Positions 7,629-17,400 of a stretch of 64,000 nucleotides of DNA are shown in pieces. Source of the stretch: Lachnospiraceae bacterium (GTDB lineage Bacteria; Bacillota; Clostridia; Lachnospirales; Lachnospiraceae); NCBI GenBank assembly GCA_017626095.1, contig JAGAJL010000018.1:1-64000 (forward strand), given 5' to 3'. Both the position numbers and the translations under genes were made by a program. Position 1 is the stretch's first letter. Every line of letters begins with the position of its first letter. A model generated the notes under the pieces. That model was given only the letters and a program-made list of their open reading frames with translations, made no database searches and was not told the DNA's origin.

Positions 7629-7657
7629 TTGACACCATATATGACACCACATATAAT
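7629..7657 (+). promoter_or_regulatory. Consensus promoter of hicAB with direct repeats
   Basis: TTGACA at 7629-7634 and TATAAT at 7652-7657 with exactly 17 bases between make a full-consensus promoter. TGACACCA occurs twice, from 7630 and from 7642, overlapping the -35 and the spacer. This is a likely binding site for the HicB repressor. Confidence 0.75.
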
Positions 7658-7676
7658 ATAGATAGGAGGCATGGAA

Positions 7677-7934
7677 ATGTCGAAATGGGATAAACTAATA
7701 GTGCGCATTTGCAATTTATCGAAAGATCTTCGGTTCGATGAATTGAAAAAGGTATTAGAGAGTTATGGATATGTGATGAATACTCCAAGAAGCGGCAGTA
7801 GTCATTATACATTTAGAAAACAGGGATGTCAGCCTATTACGATTCCCAAACATGAACCAATAAAAAAGATATATGTAGAGATGATAAGGCAGATTGTAGA
7901 AAGTGAGGCGGAAAAAGATGAAGACGTTGAATGA
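7677..7934 (+). CDS. hicA: HicA-like mRNA interferase toxin
   Basis: An 85-residue HicA-family toxin. The double-stranded-RNA-binding-like fold is recognisable by FDELKKVLESYGY, the conserved SGSSHYTFRK with the catalytic His, and IPKHEPIKKIYVEMIRQI. HicA proteins cleave mRNA and stop growth until neutralised by HicB. The ATG at 7677 is chosen over 7671 because AGGAGG is only one base from the latter. The gene overlaps hicB and shares its promoter. It is somewhat longer at both ends than typical HicA (about 60-80 residues). Confidence 0.85.
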   Translation: MSKWDKLIVRICNLSKDLRFDELKKVLESYGYVMNTPRSGSSHYTFRKQGCQPITIPKHEPIKKIYVEMIRQIVESEAEKDEDVE

Positions 7935-8280
7935 ATATATATCAATGCCCTACCGCATGGAGATTGTGGAAGATAAGGAGGAGGGTGGTTTTGTGGTTTC
8001 TTATCCGGATCTTCCTGGTTGTATTACCTGTGGTGAAACAATTGAAAGTGCAGTAGAAAATGCATTAGATGCCAAAAGAGAATGGCTCGAAGCTGCGATT
8101 GAGGAAGGAATTGAGATTCATGAACCAGATAGTCTGGAAGATTATTCAGGGCAATTTAAACTGAGAATACCACGCAGTTTACACAGAGCATTGGCTGAAC
8201 ATTCGCAGAGAGAGGGCGTTAGCATGAATCAATATTGTGTATATCTTCTTTCGAAAAATGATGCGATGTATGCAAAATAG
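7918..8280 (+). CDS. hicB: HicB-like antitoxin
   Basis: A 120-residue antitoxin. The N-terminal HicB fold (FVVSYPDLPGC, then ESAVENALDAKREWLEAA) resembles a degenerate RNase H, and the C-terminus is a ribbon-helix-helix DNA-binding segment (FKLRIPRSLHRALAEHSQRE). HicB binds HicA and represses the operon. The ATG at 7918 is preferred over a GTG at 7903. It overlaps the end of hicA, so the pair is translated together. No obvious defect is seen, so the system is likely functional and may help hold the island. Confidence 0.88.
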   Translation: MKTLNEYISMPYRMEIVEDKEEGGFVVSYPDLPGCITCGETIESAVENALDAKREWLEAAIEEGIEIHEPDSLEDYSGQFKLRIPRSLHRALAEHSQREGVSMNQYCVYLLSKNDAMYAK

Positions 8281-8359
8281 AAGCGGACGCAAATGTTGAT
8301 GAAAGTGATGCAGTGGCAACACTTTGGCAAGCATAATAATTGAAAGGACGGAGGTATAC

Positions 8360-8467
8360 ATGAAGTTTGCAGTCTTTTTAGACATCGATGGGCTATTAAA
8401 TACAAGAACAACTTGTGAACATACACCGGATGGATATACAGGCGCTATATGGCGCTTAAATGTCTAA
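8360..8467 (+). pseudogene. 5' remnant of a HAD-like hydrolase
   Basis: A strong ribosome site (GGACGGAGG) and ATG begin a frame with the HAD nucleophile motif FLDIDGLLNT in its first 15 residues. It stops after 35 codons because the sequence jumps into a metallophosphoesterase gene in another frame. The remaining catalytic motifs of a HAD phosphatase are absent. The junction is at about 8440-8450, where GGCGC occurs on both sides. Confidence 0.8.
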
Positions 8468-8976
8468 AGCTTCTGCAAAAGGAGATTACTGAAGATTTTC
8501 TAAACTCACTTAAGGAAGAGGATATGTTGTATCTACTTGACTGGATGCAAAGTGGTGGTAAGGCTACGATGGATGAATTTCATCAACTGACGAGAGAAGA
8601 GCAGAATGATATTCTTGATTTTATAGGTGATTTTGAAGCATATGTCGAGCTGTCAATTAATGGGCAAGCCTATATTCTTGTTCACGCAGGCTTAGGCAAC
8701 GATTTCGGTTATCTGACAAAATCTATGGATGAATTTACTCTTGATGAATTAGTTTGGTACAGAACAGATTATGAAATTCCCTATTACGAAGATAAAATCG
8801 TTATTACGGGACACACTCCAACGCAGCATATAGCTTGTAATCCAAGGCTGGGTTATATTTTTAAAGGAAATAATCATATTGCTTTAGATTGTTGTGCCTG
8901 TTCCAGAAAAGGAAGACTGGCCGGTATTTGTTTTGAAACAGGGGAGGAATTCTATTCGAGAGAGCAGAGACATTAG
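8449..8976 (+). pseudogene. N-terminally truncated metallophosphoesterase
   Basis: A 175-codon frame matching the C-terminal two thirds of a calcineurin-like (PPP/ApaH-type) phosphatase. The metal-binding signatures ILVHAGL and ITGHTPTQ are present. The N-terminal GDxHG, GDxxDRG and GNHE motifs, normally the first 60 or so residues, are missing. MALKCLKLLQ would directly follow the GNHE motif in relatives, so the deletion endpoint can be placed at 8449. An intact gene of the same superfamily is at 54862. The product cannot be an active phosphatase. Confidence 0.8.
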
Positions 8977-9182
8977 CCGTGTCTGATACAAATAGAAAAT
9001 TTTACTTATATTAAATTCCAAAATGTGATACTATTATAAAAAATAAATTAAAACATAAACGACACATGTGGTGCATTGCACGTAAATCTGATCACGGTAC
9101 GTATGTAAGTTAAAAAGTATTTACCGATGATGGAAGCAGGCCCATATGTGTCTTTTTGTTTGGGAAGAAAGGGAGAAAATTT

Positions 9183-9893
9183 ATGCCAAGAAATCAATTT
9201 CAGAGGATGGTATTCGCTTTCCTCACAGTATTAGTAACCGTACACGGATATGTATTTTACAGTCTCTATGTTGTCAATGGAAATACATTGATGCAAGTTA
9301 CCGGAGCAGATAGTGTTTTACATGCAATTAATACACAGGGCGGTGTATATATGTTTGGAAATATGCTGCCGATATGGGCAGTTGTTCTTATTGAGTTCAT
9401 TTGCGCCTATACACTGGAATGTATAATCGGAAGTCCGCTGTCTTTTAAAATGACCAGTAAAATGTTTGATCCACGAAACAACCATCCGATGATATTTGAA
9501 ACTGTTATTATTAGTTGTACCGTTCTTATAATGTGTCCCGCTATGAGTTTTTTAGCAGCATGGATGTATTATCCATATTATACAGGATTTAATATTTTCA
9601 CATTGTTTGCAAACTGGTTGAAGTTAGTGTGCTTTAATTTTCCATTTGCATTCTTTTCACAAATTTTCTTTATTCAGCCATTTGTAAGATGGGTATTTCA
9701 AAAGCTGTTTGCAAAAGATATTGCAGCCCGTAATTCACAAGAAAAGCCTGATCGGCCACAAAATGAACAGGAGGCTATTGCAGATATATTCAGAAGAATG
9801 GATGAAATACAGGAAAAACTTGCTCATGAAAGAAGACAGAGAAAGAAACTTGCACAACAAATGGAACAGAATAGCGATTCATTAATCAAATAA
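9183..9893 (+). CDS. DUF2798-family membrane protein
   Basis: A 236-residue integral membrane protein with about four hydrophobic segments (near residues 8-30, 60-85, 105-130 and 140-170). The opening PRNQFQRMVFAFLTVLVTVH and the general layout fit DUF2798, whose function is unknown. An unusual cytoplasmic C-terminal extension of about 60 residues is strongly charged and coiled-coil-like (IFRRMDEIQEKLAHERRQRK). The ATG at 9183 has GGGAG upstream; an earlier in-frame TTG is unlikely. The nearby hydrolase at 9986 may be functionally linked. Confidence 0.75.
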   Translation: MPRNQFQRMVFAFLTVLVTVHGYVFYSLYVVNGNTLMQVTGADSVLHAINTQGGVYMFGNMLPIWAVVLIEFICAYTLECIIGSPLSFKMTSKMFDPRNNHPMIFETVIISCTVLIMCPAMSFLAAWMYYPYYTGFNIFTLFANWLKLVCFNFPFAFFSQIFFIQPFVRWVFQKLFAKDIAARNSQEKPDRPQNEQEAIADIFRRMDEIQEKLAHERRQRKKLAQQMEQNSDSLIK

Positions 9894-9985
9894 TCCCAAT
9901 GGCTATTTTACGCTTGTATGTACATTCTGCATAAGATAAAATAATCTATATCTTCATCAATTTACAATGATAAGGCAGGAGAAAA

Positions 9986-11554
9986 ATGATTCACTTTGGA
10001 TTTTCGTATATTGGTTTAATTTTTCTGTTCATGCTATTTATTCCTAACATGATTTGGACGAAGCATAAACCGAAAGACTATGAGAAATATGTTGGAAATG
10101 AAAATAAAATACTATTAATGTTTGAACGGATTGGTGAGGTGCTTGTATGTATCATAGCCCTGATTTTCTCTGATTTTAATTTCAGAGAGCCGAATCTCTG
10201 GTCAATATGGCTGGTACTTGCTGTGTCAGCAATGGTCCTCTATGAAGGATATTGGATTCGATATTTTCGCAGTGAACAAAAGATGACGGATTTCTATTCT
10301 TCTTTTTTGGGAATCCCGGTTGCTGGAGCAAGTTTACCAATTGCAGCCTTTTTCTTTTTGGGAATATACGGAGCAAATTTCTTTTTATTGTTTGCAACTA
10401 TTATTTTGGGAATTGGTCACATCGGTATTCATTTAGCACATAAAAAGGAAGTAACCAGTGAGGGAAAAAAGAAAAAGCCGATTATTTTGATTCTGTATAT
10501 TGCTCTCATAGCACTTTTGATAATTATATTTGGAACAATCACCGTGGTAATTGGAATTAGAAATTATAATGCAATCAAGGGTTGCGTACATAGTTCTAAT
10601 GGAGTTGAGGAAGAAACCTATCTCGATTTATGCGGACAAAAACAGTATTGTCTGATTCGTGGTGAAAATGTAAATAATCCGGTAATCATATGGATTCATG
10701 GTGGACCGGCCAGTCCGGATACAATGGAAACATATGCATTTTCCAATGTTTTGAAAGAGGATTATACAGTCGTTGCATGGAATCAGCGAGGATGTGGAAG
10801 AACCTATTATAAAAATAAAGATATTGATCCCAATAATGAAACGGCTACATTTAAACAGGCGCAGGCGGATTTGGATGCATTGGTGGATTATCTCTGTGAC
10901 AGGTTTCACCAGGAAAAAGTTATTTTGGTCGGACACTCCTATGGAACCATGGTAGGCAGTAAATATGCAATAGACCATCCGGATAAAGTGGCTGCTTATA
11001 TTGGAGTGGGGCAGATGGGCGCAGGTGGAAGTGATATCTATGCGTATGAAGATGCTCTTTCTATTGCAAAAGAAAATGGAGATGATACAGAAGCAATGGT
11101 TGCTGCTTTCGAAAAATATCAGGCAGATGCAAGCCTGGAAAACATGTTAGCATTGAGAAACTATGTGTCACCTTATCATACGCCGGAAAAGGAAAGTAAT
11201 TACATATGGACCGCATTAACTTCTCCGTACTTGGGAGTAAATGATGTGTTGTGGTTTGGAAAACAATTGGGAAGTCTTTCTGACTTTGTGAACTTAAATG
11301 GGCAGCTGTTTGATTACATAAGCAGGGAAGATGTGTACGCATATGGGACGGAATTTCAGGTGCCGGTGGGATTTATTTCCGGTTCTTGTGACTGGATTAC
11401 GCCGGTAAAGTATACAGAGGACTATTATAATACCATTACTGCACCACAAAAAGAGATGCGTCTGATTGACGGATGGGGACATACGGTTCCAATGGAGAAT
11501 CCGGAAGAGTTTGCAGAAACATTAAAGCAGGTTTTGAGTGAGATTATGCAGTAA
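9986..11554 (+). CDS. Membrane-anchored alpha/beta hydrolase (S33-like)
   Basis: A 522-residue fusion of a membrane domain (about residues 1-200, five to six hydrophobic segments) and an alpha/beta-hydrolase domain (about 225-520). The oxyanion motif HGGPAS (about 237), nucleophile elbow GHSYG (Ser about 318), acid in SCDW (about 469) and His in GWGHT (about 497) complete the catalytic triad. HGGP is typical of prolyl-aminopeptidase relatives (family S33), so a small peptide or an ester is a likely substrate. The last hydrophobic segment probably places the hydrolase outside the cell. A 13-bp terminator follows. Confidence 0.85.
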   Translation: MIHFGFSYIGLIFLFMLFIPNMIWTKHKPKDYEKYVGNENKILLMFERIGEVLVCIIALIFSDFNFREPNLWSIWLVLAVSAMVLYEGYWIRYFRSEQKMTDFYSSFLGIPVAGASLPIAAFFFLGIYGANFFLLFATIILGIGHIGIHLAHKKEVTSEGKKKKPIILILYIALIALLIIIFGTITVVIGIRNYNAIKGCVHSSNGVEEETYLDLCGQKQYCLIRGENVNNPVIIWIHGGPASPDTMETYAFSNVLKEDYTVVAWNQRGCGRTYYKNKDIDPNNETATFKQAQADLDALVDYLCDRFHQEKVILVGHSYGTMVGSKYAIDHPDKVAAYIGVGQMGAGGSDIYAYEDALSIAKENGDDTEAMVAAFEKYQADASLENMLALRNYVSPYHTPEKESNYIWTALTSPYLGVNDVLWFGKQLGSLSDFVNLNGQLFDYISREDVYAYGTEFQVPVGFISGSCDWITPVKYTEDYYNTITAPQKEMRLIDGWGHTVPMENPEEFAETLKQVLSEIMQ

Positions 11555-11770
11555 TTATAAGGAAAATCAAACCGATAAGCTTATCAAAAGTGGTGGTAAT
11601 TATTCTTACAATGAATTTGCAGATTTCATCAGTGGGTCATCAATTATGTAAGGACCATTGAAATGTTAACAATAGCCATTTGGACTAATTATCCAAATGG
11701 CTATTTTGTATTCTGATATACTATTGACGGCATTTTAGATAGCGAAAAATAGCATAATTGTAATAAATTG
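11555..11770. other. Intergenic stretch between the hydrolase and the IS
   Basis: A frame open for about 30 codons up to a TAA near 11650 (with SGGNYSYNEFADFISG) has a protein-like composition but no start, so it may be the tail of a lost gene. The terminator described separately and an AT-rich stretch next to the IS end fill the rest. Confidence 0.35.
11671..11712 (+). terminator. Strong rho-independent terminator
   Basis: A perfect 13-bp stem pairs 11671-11683 with 11693-11705 around a 9-base loop and is followed by TTGTATT. It ends the hydrolase transcription unit before the IS. Confidence 0.8.
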
Positions 11771-12040
11771 CAATTGAACTAAGTCGCTGCGCGACGGCCT
11801 GCCAAGGCTGTGGCATAGCGGCTTTTCTTTTTAATAAAAAGGCAGTGACAAGATTCTCCCAATAGATTAATGTTTAAGTGCGACCAAAAACTTAATACTA
11901 TGGACGGGTGTCCTCATTATCTCTGCCTATGAAAACATTACCATTGCTTCTTGTCTTATGCAAGAGCTTTAAATTTGTACATCCGCCTCCATGAGTAATA
12001 ATCACTTTATTTTTGATTATTATTTTACGGAGGTATATTT

Positions 12041-12916
12041 ATGTACGAAAACTATCATGAAAAATTTAAAGAAGAATGCTTTCTTCGTAACAGATCTGCC
12101 GGTACTACTGAACAATACTGGTCTGCCATTAAAACCTTTATGAAGTGGTGTAGCTATAAACCTATGGAAGAACTCACCATTCAGGATGCAAGGAATTACA
12201 TTCTCTCCAAAAGAAGAAATGGCGCCAAGTCCGAGACTTGCAACTTTTGCAATTCTGCCATTGCCTTTTTATTTAGGCATGTCCTGCGCAAAGGTTGGGA
12301 TGAGGAATTAGTTCCACGAATGAAAGTAGATCATGAACTTCCAACTGTGTACTCTCTTGAAGAAATACACCATCTCATTGATACAGCCAAAACTATTCGA
12401 AACAAAGCTATCATCGCGCTTCTTTATTCTTCCGGACTTCGTGTAGGTGAACTATGCAATCTTCACGCAGAGGATATATATGCTTCTAAGATGATGGTTC
12501 ATGTCCGCAATACTAAAAATCATTGCGACAGATGGACAATTCTTTCCGAGGAAGCGCTTAAGCTATTAACCGAATACTGGTATTCCTATCCTGTCAAAAG
12601 AGATATTTTCTTTGTTGGAGAAAAAGCCCCGCATGCTCCACTACAGCCTAGTGGTGTAGAAATCATGCTTAGAAAAGTAGGAGCTGATGCCGGACTCAAT
12701 GGAATTCATCCTCACTCATTACGACATTGTTTTGCTACTCATCTCATGGAAAACGGAGTATCGACTTTAGAAATTCAGTCTCTCCTTGGACATAATACTT
12801 TCCATGCAACAAATGTATATCTTCATGTGGCAAATGTAAATCTTATGGGTATTAGAAGTCCTCTTGATGCTCCTAAACCTAAAAAGAGAGGCAGGAAGAA
12901 AAAGCATGAGGACTGA
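12041..12916 (+). CDS. IS-encoded tyrosine recombinase (XerD-like)
   Basis: A 291-residue integrase with an N-terminal SAM-like domain (about 1-90) and a catalytic domain. Catalytic residues: Arg in SGLRVGEL (about 135), His and Arg in HSLRH (about 225-228), His in LLGHN (about 252), Tyr in NVYLHV (about 260). The C-terminus is a basic tail (PKPKKRGRKKK). It starts with ATG after GGAGG and overlaps the transposase gene by 11 bases. In IS91-type elements of this form it may resolve transposition intermediates, although that role is not proven. Confidence 0.9.
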   Translation: MYENYHEKFKEECFLRNRSAGTTEQYWSAIKTFMKWCSYKPMEELTIQDARNYILSKRRNGAKSETCNFCNSAIAFLFRHVLRKGWDEELVPRMKVDHELPTVYSLEEIHHLIDTAKTIRNKAIIALLYSSGLRVGELCNLHAEDIYASKMMVHVRNTKNHCDRWTILSEEALKLLTEYWYSYPVKRDIFFVGEKAPHAPLQPSGVEIMLRKVGADAGLNGIHPHSLRHCFATHLMENGVSTLEIQSLLGHNTFHATNVYLHVANVNLMGIRSPLDAPKPKKRGRKKKHED

Positions 12917-14063
12917 TACTACTATTCAAGATGTATTTAACCGTTTTCTTCCTGAGTATGCAGAAGTAAGTAACTTCTCCGAAAGGCAATATCTTGCTGT
13001 CAAATGTATTACTTCCTGCCGAACTGCCGAGATGGGCGCTCATGTCAGTGAGTGTGAATCTTGCCACAATACTTACATTCACTACAACTCCTGCAAGAAC
13101 AGACATTGTCCTATGTGTCAAAGCATGGATGTGGATGTCTGGATTGATAAGCAGCAAGAGAATGTATTAAATACAACATATTTCCACACAGTATTTACAC
13201 TGCCTGAAGAGATATATCCATTAATCTATTCCAATCAGCAACTACTGTATGATGCACTTTATCATTCTGCCAATAAGACGCTAACTGAACTTTCCAAGGA
13301 TCCTAAATATCTCGGAGCTCAGCTTGGATATATTTGCGTTCTTCATACCTGGGGTTCCAAGATGAACTATCATCCACACCTACACACCATTGTTTTAGGT
13401 GGTGGTCTTGATAAAAACAATCACTGGCAGGATAAAAATGGTAAGCTATTTTTTCCTGTTAAGGTAATGTCTGCTGTATTCAAAAAGTATTATCTTGAAG
13501 AATTAAAGGCACTTCATGAAGCTGGCAAACTTGAATATCACGGTTCCGCTGAGAAACTTAAAAATCAGTATAGTTTCAAGGAACTACTTAATACCCTCTA
13601 TTCAAAAGAATGGATTGTATATACCAAAAAAGCCTTTAATGGAGCACAATCCGTTATTGATTATCTTGGCCGCTACACTCATCGCATTGCCATCAGCAAT
13701 AATCGTATCGAGAGAATCGAAGGTGATCAGGTTATTTACAAAGCCAAAGACTACAAAAATGGCGGCAAGATGACTCCTGTTTCTATATCTGGAACTGAAT
13801 TCATTAGGCGTTTTCTTATGCATGTACTACCAAAAGGTTTTGTGAAAATCAGGCATTATGGCTTACTATCTTGTCGCAATAAAAAAGAGAAAATGACTTT
13901 ATGCCGAAATCTCTTAGGCTGTGAACAGTATCTCTCCAAACTTAAGGATAAGACTGTTGCTGAGAAGCTCCTTATTCTGTACAACAAGGACATCTGTAAA
14001 TGCAAGTACTGCGGCGAACCCATTCATCCATTCCGCGTGGATGGTAGATACATGCTTTGTTAA
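12906..14063 (+). CDS. tnpA: IS91-family transposase (HUH/Y2)
   Basis: A 385-residue rolling-circle transposase. The N-terminal zinc-binding domain has CESCHNTY and CKNRHCPMC (about residues 45-75). The HUH metal motif is HPHLHT (about 157-162). The catalytic Tyr region is YLGRYTHR (about 258-265), with two Tyr. A C-terminal CKCKYCGEP may bind another zinc. The ATG at 12906 is preferred because upstream codons are in the overlapping integrase gene. All motifs are intact, so the element may still move. Confidence 0.9.
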   Translation: MRTDTTIQDVFNRFLPEYAEVSNFSERQYLAVKCITSCRTAEMGAHVSECESCHNTYIHYNSCKNRHCPMCQSMDVDVWIDKQQENVLNTTYFHTVFTLPEEIYPLIYSNQQLLYDALYHSANKTLTELSKDPKYLGAQLGYICVLHTWGSKMNYHPHLHTIVLGGGLDKNNHWQDKNGKLFFPVKVMSAVFKKYYLEELKALHEAGKLEYHGSAEKLKNQYSFKELLNTLYSKEWIVYTKKAFNGAQSVIDYLGRYTHRIAISNNRIERIEGDQVIYKAKDYKNGGKMTPVSISGTEFIRRFLMHVLPKGFVKIRHYGLLSCRNKKEKMTLCRNLLGCEQYLSKLKDKTVAEKLLILYNKDICKCKYCGEPIHPFRVDGRYMLC

Positions 14064-14128
14064 AGCGTCTTAATTTTATACTTTTCAATTCGGCCTTACC
14101 AAAGGTCTTTTTGTCGTGCCATAACTCT

Positions 14129-14167
14129 AAAAAAAATAAGATGCTGCTTTATTTTTTGCAACATCTT
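14129..14167 (-). terminator. Minus-strand terminator inside the IS right end
   Basis: The stem pairs 14138-14147 with 14158-14167 (one mismatch). Read on the minus strand it is followed by a run of T residues (14129-14137). It would stop leftward transcription entering the IS and so avoid antisense to the transposase. Confidence 0.6.
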
Positions 14168-14278
14168 GATTACAAATATATTTTTTTATATAGAAAAAGC
14201 AAGATTGAATTTCCACAGTTACTGACTAAGTGACGCGACTTAGTTTAATTGACGAAAACCGGTCTGCAGGTCATAATT

Positions 14279-14310
14279 ACAGTTATCGACAAGCGGTAGC
14301 TGTTTTTTTA
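14279..14310 (+). terminator. Terminator just right of the IS
   Basis: The stem pairs 14279-14287 with 14295-14303, with some wobble pairs, followed by seven T. A surrounding inverted repeat (aggtcata/tatgacct) encloses it. It separates the IS from the helicase gene. Confidence 0.65.
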
Positions 14311-14458
14311 TGACCTGAGCCCGGTTGTTCGCGTATGAATTTTACATTCTACAAGTTTATTGAGAACTTGCGCAATTCTTGATATTATTAATTAGAATTA
14401 TTTATGATTAATTGATAAATACACGTAAAACAAAAGAGTTATTAATTATTACAGAAAG

Positions 14459-17400
14459 ATGGCAAATTCTATGAATAAAATCTGCAGAGATATTTTTAGA
14501 GCCATACATGAAGGCAAATGGTTGAAAATAGAATATCGCAATAAAGAAGAGCAGATTACCAAATATTGGATTGGAATTCGAAATATAAATGTTGCCAAAA
14601 GAACCTTAGCTGTGGATGGTCTGCATTTAGGGAAATATACAATAGAAACATTTGATTATATTTATATTGATTCAATTATTTCTTCCGAGGTTGTAGAAGG
14701 ATCTTATTGTCACGTCAATACAGAGTTAGTACATGATATTTATCTTAATCCCCATAGATACAAAACTATTTTTGAAAATATAGCAAATCTAAAAATTTTA
14801 AATTATCTTGAAATGTGTAATCGCATGGATACAACCCCTTATTATTCTGATTTTAATTTGGTAAAGCATCTTGATAGAGATAGTTTTACAGGAGAAAGTT
14901 TTCAATTGAGTGAGGAGCAGTTTAGGTATATTGTAAATAATTTTCAATATAAGATCGATAAGGAAAAGAAAGAGAAAAAGCTTGTTATTCAACGTCTGGC
15001 TATGAATGTTTTGAGTATACATACGCATCGAGGGTTGTATGTTTTAGCATATCGTAAATTGGATTTGGATGTAAAAAGAAAGGTGTTGCATCCTGCTGAA
15101 GAGATTACAATATGTACAGAATTTACATATGATGGAACAAAGGAAAATATCCGAAAATATCTGGATGCGGATGATTATGATCTTTTGGGAGATTTTGAAA
15201 ATAATCAAGAGAAAATAAAAGATTGTATTACGAAATACAATAATCAGGTAATCGGTGTTGATGATATGCCCTATATCATTGGTTTGGGAATGGATATTGT
15301 TTTGGATTTACATAGTGAATATCAGGCTATTATTGAAATGTATCAAAATGGTAATGCAACGGTACCCATTAAAGCCTTTTTTGGAGATTTGTTGAATCGA
15401 CCAGTTCGAAGAAAAGCTTATCCAATAACTTTGCTAAATAAAAAAATTAACTTGGATCAACTTCTTGCGATTAATAATGCAATGAAATATCCGATTGCTT
15501 ATATTCAGGGACCACCGGGAACCGGAAAAACAAATACAATTATTAATACGATTATTACGGCTTTTTTTAATGAGAAGACAGTATTGTTTTCATCTTATAA
15601 TAATCATCCGATAAGTGGTGTGTTTGAAAAATTATCGAGTTTAGAATATAGGGGAAAAAAGATTCCGTTTCCTGTAATTCGACTTGGTAATGTTGATAAG
15701 GTAAAAGAAGCAATTGAACATATTAAAGAAGTATATTCGCAGACAAAGAATATCAAAATTTTTGAATCGACACTTGACAGAAGAAAAGATGACAGGATTG
15801 AGCGGGCAAAAAAATTGTCTGATTTGTTAAGGCAATATGAGGAAGTATTGGATTTAAAAGAGCGAAGAGAAACACTTCATCGTATGATGGAGTATCAGGA
15901 GAAAGTGCAGGGACTTCCTGGATTGTTATCTTTTAGCACGGATTTACAGGGAAGACAGCTTACTGCTATTCAGGCGAGAATAAAAGAATGTGGAGAAATA
16001 ACAGATACAGAAGCAATCGCTTTGGTAGATAGTGATGAAGAGGAATTGTATCAATATTTATACTACACATCTGCCAAATATATTAAAAGATTGGATGAAC
16101 CCAGATATGACGATTTTAGAAGTATTTTATTTGAACCAAATGAAGAGGAACAATTGGACAAATTTAATCGATATTTAAGCGAAGAAGAGAATATTAAAAA
16201 GTTGCAAAGAGTATTTCCAATTATGATTACAACTTGTATTTCTGCGCATAAACTCGGAAAACCAAAACCAATGTTTGATATGGTTATTATGGATGAAGCA
16301 AGTCAATGTAATACTGCGATTTCACTTGTTCCTATTGTTCGAGGAGATAGTCTGATGTTGGTTGGAGATCCTCAGCAGTTGAATCCAGTTATCTTATTAG
16401 GTGAATTAGAAAATCTGCAATTGAAGAGGAAGTATAACATATCTGATGAATACGATTATCGTAAAAACTCTGTATATAAAACTTTTTTAGCATGTGATTC
16501 GGTTAGTGATGAGGTGCTTTTGCATAATCATTATCGTTGTCACAAAAAAATAATAGAATTTAATAATCGGAAGTATTACAATTCCAAGCTTTCTATTCAA
16601 TCAAATAGTATGGAATCAGATCCTTTGGTATATATTGATGTATCTGGTGGTCAGAGTGATATTAAAAATACTTCACCAGGAGAGGTAACAGAAATCATTA
16701 ATTATGCCAAGGCTAATAGAGACAAGACAATCGGCATTATAACGCCTTTTGTAAACCAGAAAAAGATGATAGAAAAGGCTTTGGAAAAAGAAAAACTAGA
16801 TAATATAGCATGCGGAACGGTGCATGCATTTCAAGGCGATGAAAAAGATGTAGTATTGTTTTCTACAGCAATTACAGATCAGACAAAACCAGGAACCTAT
16901 GAATGGTTAAAAAATAATAGAGAGCTTATTAATGTTGCTACCTCAAGAGCAAAAAATAAATTAATCGTATTATCGGATTATCATAATCTTCTTAGGCTTC
17001 ATCAGGACGATGATGATGATTTATTTGAATTAGTGAAGTATGTAAAGGAAAACGGAAGTTCACAAGTTACAGAGAAAAGAGCTAATTCAAGAGCATTGGG
17101 AGTAAAACCGTTTAGTACAGCCACGGAAGAGGCTTTCTTGGAAAATCTGACACATGCATTAGGAAATATTTGGTTGGCACCAAAGAAATATGCGATTCAT
17201 AAAGAAGTCGCAATTTCACAGGTCTTTACAGATAACATTAGTCATGAAGATCTTTTCTATTCCGGCAGATTTGATTTTGTTGTTTACGAAGTCGAAGGGA
17301 AAAGAGAAATGCCGGTATTGGCAATTGAATTAGATGGAAAAGAACATTTTGAAGATGAAATTGTAAAAGAACGTGACCGAAAAAAGAATGAAATCTGTAA

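Larger units (their letters stand above)
11771..14251 (+). mobile_element. IS91-like element with a tyrosine recombinase gene
   Basis: About 2.48 kb. The proposed ends are a 17-base inverted repeat: 11771-11787 and 14235-14251 match at 16 of 17 positions when one is reverse-complemented. Each end carries a hairpin beside or over the repeat (11783-11795 on the left, 14225-14244 on the right). Inside are an integrase and an IS91-type HUH/Y2 transposase in tandem. Classical IS91 elements use rolling-circle transposition and lack inverted repeats, so the ends are an inference from the sequence. No target duplication was identified. Confidence 0.75.
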
